NCBI GenBank assembly: GCA_026874595.1
Contig: CM049306.1
Location: 18,157,019-18,221,018 of the forward strand
Direction of reading: 5' to 3'
DNA from: Sipunculus nudus
Taxonomy: Eukaryota; Annelida; Sipuncula; Golfingiida; Sipunculidae
Length of the DNA stretch: 64,000 nt
The notes below the pieces were generated by a model. It was not told the origin of the DNA, did no database searches, and saw nothing but the letters and a program-made list of their open reading frames with translations. Shown piece by piece: positions 49,301-59,900 of this stretch (position 1 is the stretch's first letter; each line of letters opens with the position of its first letter). The position numbers and the translations under genes are program-made.

Positions 49301-52300
49301 AATCTTTTTAAAGAAGTGGGTCCTGTGACCTTTACCTTTGGCCTCATAACCCAAAAATCAAAAGGGTTTTTACATTATTGGTGGGTCATATATAAGTCAA
49401 AATTGAAACCAATATGTCAATTAAAACTGGTGACCTTGACCTTTGACCATTTGACCCCAAATTCATTAATGCCCTCCCCATACTGGCAAGTCAGCTAAAT
49501 GTGCAAAATGGGAAGTTTGGGATGTAAAGCTTGGCTTAAAATGCAGCCATAATCTTTTAAAAAGTGAGTCCTGTGACCTTGACCTCTATCCTCAAGACCC
49601 AAAAATCATACAGGTTCTCGCTTTAGTGGTGGGCCATATGTAAGTCAAGTTTGAAATCCATGTGTCAATACAACCTGGAGTTATCATCTGGAAACAAATT
49701 TGTGTGGATGGACGGATGGACAGCTAGACAGACAAACAGACAGACAGACAGGGTGATAACTATATGGCATCCACTTGAGATCAATAAACACACCAGGTTT
49801 TGGGACACTAGATGTAATTACAGCTGAGAAACTGACATGATTGTTGTCATTTTATTTATAGTAAAAAAAGATTAAATATTCGTAAAAATAACAAAAAAAT
49901 ACAGGTGGCGCCACCCCTTTTCGGGAACTGACAAAACTAGTCATGGTCATTATTCATGACAATCCATGCATTAATTATCAAGATATTGGAGTTTTTGTAT
50001 TATATTTTTATTATATATTACATATGCCATGTCAAATGATAATGCAATCAAGGGACCTACGATGCAATATTACCTGTTCTATAAGATATACAGTGTAATC
50101 CAGTTTTTGCCTTTGTAGGAACGGATGCATGTGGTTGAGGAAAACACAAAGCTCTCTATAACGGTCCCTGTAAGGTACGACGATGGCCACTCTCTGACGT
50201 GATCGGCAAGAACTGGGGCGCCATCTACCGCCCATCTGAACATCCGGGAACTTGGCTTCAAGCACTGGCATAGACAGGTTCCCAGATTCAACCACTGTTA
50301 TTCTTCCTTTAAATATAAACAGAGACCCATGGGTCACGGCGCTCAGCTGAATTTGTAAATTTAGGCAAATGCAAAATATACTTATTTCTATTGTTATGTA
50401 TATTATAATGTTAAATGAAACAATATGGATAAATGATGATGCAATTTAGAATTGGTAATCAACCTTAAATTCAGATATATATTTTATATTGCTTAAGTGA
50501 ATACAATACAGCCTAAAAAAGTAACTAGCAAAATCCTTTAGCATTTACTTTCAAATTTCAGATTTTAAAAGTTTAAATTCTTAGGTTTGTAAAAACGTAT
50601 TGTCCAAATGGTTACATTTCAGACACACAGCCCGCGCTGACCAAAATAAATCACACAATTCAGGTTTATGTTCCCTTTACTGATATCAGTACGTCAGATA
50701 ACAGTCAGATAAGACTATGCCAACAAACGACAAGCTTTGTAAATTATTGCTCCATAAATAAATTAATATTATTAGATAAATATTGTTATAAAATTGTATT
50801 ACGAGGATATCTGCTCTTTTTTTTTTATTTCACACAACCGGACATAGGATGTCAAGATACTTATTCAAATTTGTATAGATTTACTATCTGTAAATAATAT
50901 GCCACTGGTATACAGTCCAACCTGTCTGAAGGACCACTTGAAAAATCCGGGCAACTGGCTGTTATGACCACTGTATATCAGTCCCTTTTGAAATTCAGTT
51001 ACACTCTTTGGTTATATTATCAATGGGTATCCCCTGTGGAATACGACCCCTGGCTTTTACGGATTACGGGCAGTTTTTTTCTGACCAAAGTGATATATTT
51101 CTAATTAATTGACCTGCCTAATGCGGGCACACTTTGTGCTAATCCTTGACCAGCGCTGACAGGTCGGTTGATTGCCCATGCTTGAAGTCGCGGTCACCTG
51201 TAAGGCTCTCTGTTTCTTTTACCGTACACATGTACGGACTACCGAACACAGGCTGGTGGTTTCGGCGGCACCTAGGCCAACCTTGGTCACGTTGCCACAG
51301 CTGGGTCACGTGACTGGCCCACATGACCTGTTAATCCACACGAATAGGGGATTCTTAATAATTAATCTCATGAATAATTAATCAGCTAGCGAAAGCGAGG
51401 CTAACTGGGAATAACAGGGAGCACGTGCCCACTCACCATGGTTATGTATTGCAACACAGACCTGTCAGTTGTTTCATTTATCCACTTCAAATTTGTGGAT
51501 GCTTACCAACAAATTTTGTTAAAAGCATCTGGAAAGAAGTATAAATCCAAAGGAATCTGCTGCTATAAGCACAATTAAGAACCCGACTTGTAAGGAAGGT
51601 ACTTTCCAGTGATTCTTAACATAATAAAGTTAAAGACCCTTGGGCTCACATCTACTTGGCTCTACGGTCTATGATAGCTATGAATCAAACCACAGGATTC
51701 CATTAATTGCCCGAGGTCAATTAAAATATCAAGATATACAAGTGTCGGGCACAGGTGCTGACTGATACACATTCCAGACGGCACAGAATGAGGTCTTCTG
51801 TGCATGGTTCCTCTGATTGTGTACATTAATACTAAGTTTCTTGTTCATGTACAGTAGGCACCGAGAGACACACACACCAAAACACTTTCGGCAGTACGCT
51901 GCTTATACTGCCATTAAGAAGCAATTAACATAATAAAGACTAATAAAGCATAAATGAAACATGTCTGCTTCTGTGATTTATTAAAAGTGTTCTGAAATGA
52001 AATTATTAAATGTTTTCTATTCACAAGCCTATTAAAAATGTAGATGTAGGTATGCTGTATCTGGCACCAATAGAAAATACACTGTATTTTTAGTGGCATA
52101 ACCAACACATAGCTGTCAAGTAAAAAAAATATAAAAATATGTATGGTATGAATTATGGAATAATATATTCATTATAATTAATGCTCAACACTTCACCAGC
52201 TCCACACCTTTTAACTCAGGTTAGTTCCTTCAAAAATTCTTTATAAATCGAATATGAAAAGTAATGTGTCATATACTAAAACTTCATATTTGTTGTGAAT

Positions 52301-53918
52301 AAAGAGTTAAAATATACTGACGGCGTGTCCTACAGCTGTGTGTCATAAACTGCATTGACAAACAAGGGAAACGGTGATACAAGAATTGCATGAGTTAAAT
52401 ATTCTTTAAATTGCAGTGGGTCTAGGCTGGTCATGTAGGGATATATCTATAATTGTTTCGCAATCATGTAATTTAAGTGCCTTAAAGCTATCCACAGATG
52501 CCATCTTAGAGGGCCTCAAGTAAAAATGAGATAAAAATGAGATATAAATGACATTAAGCCCCTTCAACCAATTGAGACATACCAATGTATCTATTATCTA
52601 TAAACCAGTAAGGGGATCAATGCTTGGCTGGTAAAAACTATATGCAGATCTTTGCTAAATGTCACCATCAAGTGAAATATGTTGGTAGTCTTCTGTCATT
52701 ATTTATTTATGTTATTTATTTATTTTAATAAAGTTCAATTAATTGCATGTGTATGGACACAGATTTTGTGAAACAGCACAGTATTTTAAAATATCTTGAC
52801 ACGTACATAATAAAGGTAAGGCAAAACCAAATGAGGGCATGGACTATGTAAAAATGATATTTTAATATGTGCCTTTATAAATTGATACAGATCATTAAAA
52901 ATCATTGTTCTAAAATGGTTGTTCATTAACTTAATTCTATGAACAAATATAACAAATAGCAGACCAAACCAGGAACATATGAACACACAACCACAATGAG
53001 TCCCTCGTCCAGATGTATGAATTAATTAGTAATTTCCACTGTTTCTTTCTACCTGGACCACTTATGAAAACTAATGAAAAATCAAATCTGATGTCCAATT
53101 AGTAAATGAGTAGCATGAAGGAACAGAAAAGGCTGTGACACGACCTGCCATGCTGAGCTAAACTGTATCAGCACATGTGTTACTGCTGTGACAAGTGAGC
53201 ACGTGTCTTTGTTATTCCCCACAGGCCTCGCTTTGGCCTCTTGTATGTGTGGCATGCATAGAATTTAAGAGTCCCCTATGGAGGTCCTTCAAAATTAATC
53301 TTTGATATTTGCCCCATTGATTTGTCTTTCATCCATTCAAAGCGTTACATGAAAGGCTTTATTACAAAGAGTGAATGACTTATGGTGTTCCTAAGAAGCA
53401 AATGATATTAGTAACCAGCGGCGTTATCAAATAATTTGAGTCTTTCATTGTGTCAGAAAAACTTCTATAAATAAGAGTTCTATTTGTACCTTATCAGAAC
53501 GATTTTAGCGACTGACTTATTCACATACAACCCTCTTTTATTTTCCATTTGTATTTTGAAAATTTTACGGTGTTGCCGTAAATCGCTGCCGCATCGATGA
53601 TAAGGGTACATAAAAACATACATAAAAGTATATAATAACAAAAAAAAGATTACACACACGGATTTTTGCCTTTTACAAAATATGTATCTAATTGATAGTC
53701 ATAAAGGTGGCCTTACATGTATACATCTGTCAAACATGTCATCTAGATTTGTACAGTTCCTAAATTTTCGAAACCTGTCTAATAAGACCACCTCGAGCTC
53801 AGTCCCTTGGGATGTCGCATTAGACAGGGTCGTCTCTATTTACTTGCAAAATATAACATGTATATCTGGTATTTATAAAGACGGCAAGTATTAAAACGAA
53901 CAATATACAGAATACGTA

Positions 53919-53963
<45 letters not shown>

Positions 53964-56900
53964 ATGTATAAATATATGTTCAGTTCAGCCTGGTCTTGCG
54001 GACACCTCTCTAAGGCGGACAGCTGGCTATTACGGACATAATTATAAGTCCCTTGATTTTTTCCTACATGTTATGTATAGGTAAAACCTCTCAAGGGCGG
54101 ACACCTGTCTAATGCAGACTACGGACAGCTGATAATTGCGCATGCCAGTGGGTTTCACGGTAAATCAACCTGGCAAATACGGACAGGATCAGCGGTCGAG
54201 TGTCCGCCGGCGAGGCCCGCCAGACACTTTAATCTCTTGTCCGCGACAAAGACATAGAATACAAGTGTTTTCCTGTCTAAACATTCTTGGCTTACTCATG
54301 TAACGATCTGATGTGCTCACAATTCTTACCAAGCGCAGACCGGGAGAGGCCAGTGACCGATTAACGCAGTGATTTTTCAAAGCTGAAGATGTCTTGGCAG
54401 GGGTTTCCCGCATCAGTGATCATCACGCAATTAATCAATACAATCAAGGCCTTTCTTTGTGCCAAGCCCGAACTTAATGAAGGGATCATAGTCATGACAA
54501 ATTAAACTGATAATCCGTATCAAATAAAGCCTTCACGCTGCATTGATTGTTGGTTGTTTACTCCAATTATTGTTCACAGTTTGATCAAAAGACAGGGCCA
54601 ACAAACCCCTTTTAATCTCAAACTATTCTTCGTGAAAGAAAACAGACTCAAACAAACTCAATTATCAAAGAAAGTTTATTTAACACAGAAAATTACGTTC
54701 ACAAATATAAATACTTGGACTAAGTTCAGCTGCCATTACAGCCTTTGCCTTTTGAGCATTGACTTCTTCACTGGGATTAACGCAAACACACGACGCAAGA
54801 ATAGTACTGGAAAATGGCACCAGCACCCGTACTCCTAGGCGGAAGCTCACGTTGTCGCAGTGAGGGAAGTTCATCCGTGCCAATGAACCTTCATAGAAAG
54901 TTGAGCGAGCATTAGCAGACCAGTTTCAGTGCGGAAGGACACGAGTGGCAAATGTTCTTAAACGCAAAGACGAATATCTAGCCGCTTTAGACGAAAATTC
55001 TGCTGGTGTAAGAAAGCGGTTCTGCTCCGAAATGAGGAGATGAACCTCTCGCTATGCGAGTGCCCGTACAGTCAACATTCCAATCAGCGAAACTTTGATT
55101 CATGAAAAGGCCCTCAGCTACGCAAGGGAGCTCCGCAAACCTGCCTAATAAGGACACCTGGCTATTAAGGACAACATTTGTCAGTCCCTTGGCTATCCGC
55201 ATTAAACCGGTTTTATTGTATATATAAACAAGCATATATTGTATGTATATTGTATATACATATTGTATATATGTTACAGGCAAACTGTGTAATCAGGCAT
55301 TACATGAATTGACTGATTCACTCATGACAGGTATTTCATGAAATTACTAAAATTTGAAGGCACTACGTGTGATGCCTGGTTTTATGGCTCTGTCATTAGA
55401 CAAAATGCCTTATTTCTTGTTAGTATGTATAATAACTGCTGGATGACAACACACTTTGTTGAGTGAAATCAGTTTATTTGATTTTTGTTGTTGAAGCAGT
55501 AACAATGAAAAATGCACAATACATAGCTATATTGCAGGGACACTGATAAGATCTATATATCAAGATCTAATAATATAAAGCAATAATTGTTAGTCGCTTT
55601 AGTCCAATCTTTTAATGTTTTTCATAATATGAAATGATCCTTTTCGGTCACAAAGAACCATTCTATATCATGTGTTCATATAATACCACTATATACATAA
55701 AGTCTACACTTCAAACATTAACAAGAAATGATCCATTTTAGTCATATAATAATCATTCTTTAATACATATCTATACTTTATCACTATTTACCTACAAATC
55801 AGTTAATTTTATATTTTTCTGCAGTGACAATCATCAATGCCCTTCAGCTCAGTTTTAAAGCACTGGATACTATTAAAGCAACATATTTCGTTCATGGTTA
55901 CATGCAAATACATTGCTGTAGTCCGTTTCACCAACTGCTGTCCACCAGTTTTGTTGTGGATGATTGACTTAAAAGTTTACATTTTTCAATAATTTCCAAG
56001 AAAATAACACACGGAAGTGACAACCTGATATAGCAATTAAGAGTTTTATAATAAATCCCCCGTTTATGTTTCACAACATTTTAGTCTCTTCACCATGATC
56101 TGGCAGATATGTATAAGTATCCATCTTTGTTTGGGCTGGTTATATTTTTTAGAGTGTTTACCTGAGATCATCCAATCAGAAGCTGTCAGTTGAGGCTGTT
56201 TTTGCATGTGACCAATGACCTTGACCGCCATAAGTGGGTCTGATATGTTGTAAAATGTAGACTGATTTCTCATATTTTCAAATAATTCTGTTTCTTAAAT
56301 AAGGTGTAAGGTAGGTATTTATTTACCTTGTTGAAAATTAGGTCCTTTAATCCTCTTCTCTACATTACAATTGCTTCCCTTGAAATGAAACTATTACAAA
56401 TTTTCATAGCAAAAAACAGGTGGCCATGAAGGGATAAAACGGACTATAGTCACCCACAGATGTCAGTGTAAACACCTGATATGATTATCATAAAGAAAAA
56501 TCGACCACTTTGTGTCCATTAGGTTACCATGTTCTTTGATTTATGTGACTCGAGGCATAACTGGTCTGGGCGAATAAAATATATTTTCCTTTAATATTTA
56601 ATACTTACAGCAGCTGTATTGTCATCACCAGGTCAACAAATTAAAAGTGATGGACAACCCTTTTCAACTCTAATACCCCTGCCCTCAACAGTAATTAAGT
56701 AGAGCAGATAAGTAGTAATAAATTATCAATGGACCCCCCCCCGCGTGGTGTGGGCTGTTGAAATCCGAACAGATCAGTAATTTATTTTTGACAAAATACA
56801 TGTCCTCAGATTGTCATTAATAACTCTTATTAAACATCTTAAGAATTATGCGAAGATATATATTTCTTCTGCAAAATCCAGACATATATAGGTTACGCTG

Positions 56901-59900
56901 ACCATTTTGCAAAATAAAGCACCAGGGTTGGGGCCAGGTACATGCAAAAGTAAGTTGTAATAGTATGGCTGAATATATCATTAAAAGGTTTAAATTATAG
57001 CTTTTTATGTCATCATGAAAAAAACCGAGCCAGCTGCAAATGTAAAGGATCCCCTTTAGTAAATGTGATAAGTTAATGAAGCTGATAAAGGTGACAAAGT
57101 TAGTAATACAGAAATATAAAACTTCAATCATATACTCAAATATGATGTCACTTTTTCAAATCAAGTTCTGAGTTTTAGAGTAATGTTTTAAAGTCAAAAA
57201 GTCTTGAAGCACCACACACTCTTTAAAATAAAGAGGCTTGACAGCTTGACTGAAAGGGAAAATCTTATAATCAGTTTTTATAGATTAACTTCATGATATA
57301 AACAATAATACAGACATAATTAGAAGTAACAATAAACATGTTCATTGCAGTAAGTCACACTGAGGAATGTTTTGAGAATTAAGAGCACCTGCATTTGATG
57401 CTTGAGCAGGGACTTTTTTTCTGTGAAATGGAATGTTCTGCTTTTTCTTGGCATATGTTGAGAGTTCAGTTACACGATATGTACCTTCTTCACTTTATCC
57501 TTCACCAATGCTCTTTGTATACTAGACAATAAGTATCTACATGGGGCATGTGAGCAACACTTTCCATATCCTTTTCTCTCTACCCTTTATATCTGATAAT
57601 GCCACAATGAACTTCTTGTATAGATGCTGGAGGTAGCCAGGCCAGCATGCTATTAGCCATAGCCAAGTCAACTTTAAAGGCTGCTTAGATAAAAGCTTAG
57701 TGATTACCCCTGCCTGGATAAGGGTGACAGCTCATAACACTTACTTGACACAACCTGATGTTCATTTCCAGTACCATTACCTGTAATCCTCATAACTGTG
57801 AATTGTGCACCTAGGTACAAGTACTATTACCTGGCCCCAACCCTGTTCTGTGTACACAATGCATGGGCATGAGGGCAGCCCTGTTCCTATCCTTAGTCAG
57901 TTGCCTGATACTTGTGCTGATAATGTCACAATGAACTTCCTGTTTAGAGGCTGGAGGTTGACCAGCTTGCTAGCCCCACTAGCTACAAAGGCAGCAGGGA
58001 TGAATGCTTTGTAATTACCCCTGCCTGAGATAAGTAACTGTCCTGACAGGAATGACAGCTTTTTTCATGCAATTGACCCAAGCCTGGTGTCCATTTCCAG
58101 TATCACATTTGTAACTTAAGTACCTTATACCAGGTACAGGTACTTTAGTTCCAGGTACAGGTACAGGTACAAGGTACTTCCTACTCATGAAATTCAGGTA
58201 CAGGCGGCTGTGTGTAAAACTCGGAAGTCGGAAGCCGGAAGTCGGAAGCCAAGGATTTTTTAGAAACAAAGCCATAAAGCATATACAAAAAGCCATCACA
58301 CATCAACACTATTTCGATTTTTATCGATACACTAGGGTCTGTTCTATTATTCTGTGAAGAATCATAGTTATTCATTCAATTATCTGAAAGTTATAGAAGA
58401 AGCTGTGCTCGGAAGCCATCTCGGAAGTCACTCTGAAGTGCCGGTTAGTAGTCCAAATGTGAAAAACTCGGAAGCCACGGCCATGCACTGGTCATCAAAT
58501 CGTCAGCATATGCGTGCATGTCAAGCATTTTCAATATCTTCCAGATGACATATTTTTTTTATAATTCAATCTGTTGTGTTACATTCATGATGCTGTTTTC
58601 TTACAATAATATTTTGTCGTCATATTTTTTTTTTCATTTTGTAAAACAACATAGTATCAATTGATTAATTAAAATGATAAATAGAATTAAAATTTGACAG
58701 AAACACGACAACGTCGTGGAAATGTTTCTAAAGTTTTTTTCGATAAATTGTCTATGTTTCATGTTTAAATTGACCAAACTTTACATGTTCCATTGATAAA
58801 AAATTTCAACAGGATTGTTTATCTCTTAGACTTACAAAATTTATTATGTAATATATTTAATTGATTCCCAAATTTATTTTATATTTCATGATCAGAATGC
58901 ACATTTAACAAATTCAAAATGTGATTTTTCCCCGATATGTTCATGCTGTTAAATGAAACCCATTTCAATTCCAGTTTTAAAATGTTGCCAAAATAGAAAG
59001 CATCATATGCTTAATATATCACATTGAATTGTTTGATAATGATTCATCAGATGTATTGGACAACTTTAAAAAGAAAAAACAAACATAAACAAAACCTTGA
59101 CAGAAATAAATACACAGTACATGTGTAAAAAGATATGATACCAATTGTAACATTTAACGTTCATATAAAATAAAACTGTTTCTGTTTTTGCAGAACGATT
59201 TGATATTTCCTCGGTATTTTTATGCTGTTATGTACAATGTTCGGAAAATTAATGTTCTGAAATTTATAAAAAACGGACGGCACAAACATTAATACTTTTT
59301 ATATACATTTTGTAAAAGGCGTCAACAGAAAAAAAATTCAACAACAAATCAATAAAACATCAACAAAACATTTAGCTTGGCAAAAATTATTCAGTAAATG
59401 TTTGAAAATCAGTGATTACCATGCAGGCCTAAGAATAAGCTTCCTGTTAACTTGATTTATTTTGTGATAAATTTAATTACGAAAAGGGTAGATATATAAG
59501 TATCAAATACAGATTGTGAGTATATAGATAAGATTCATGTGCATGAAAAGGATTTTTTTTATAAAAAGGTTTACTTGCTATTTTATCAAAGAAGAATGGG
59601 AATAATTGATATTTATCATTGAAATTTTTATCTTGAAGGTAAATATCCAACCAGATTTTCCACAGTAATTGATTTGATGGGTAATTGTCGAAAAATCATC
59701 GGAAAGGATTTGTTTCATTATTGCATGACGTCAACATTTTATATGCATGGAAATTCAAGGTATGAATCTTAGCTAAGCAACCGGTTGGATAAAAATGCCT
59801 ATATCCGTAGCTTCTTTAAGACACTATGAACCTCCAGACATACAGACTTTTACTTGAAGCCTCCAATGTCTTATGTGTCAATAAGATCCTATTTATGAAA

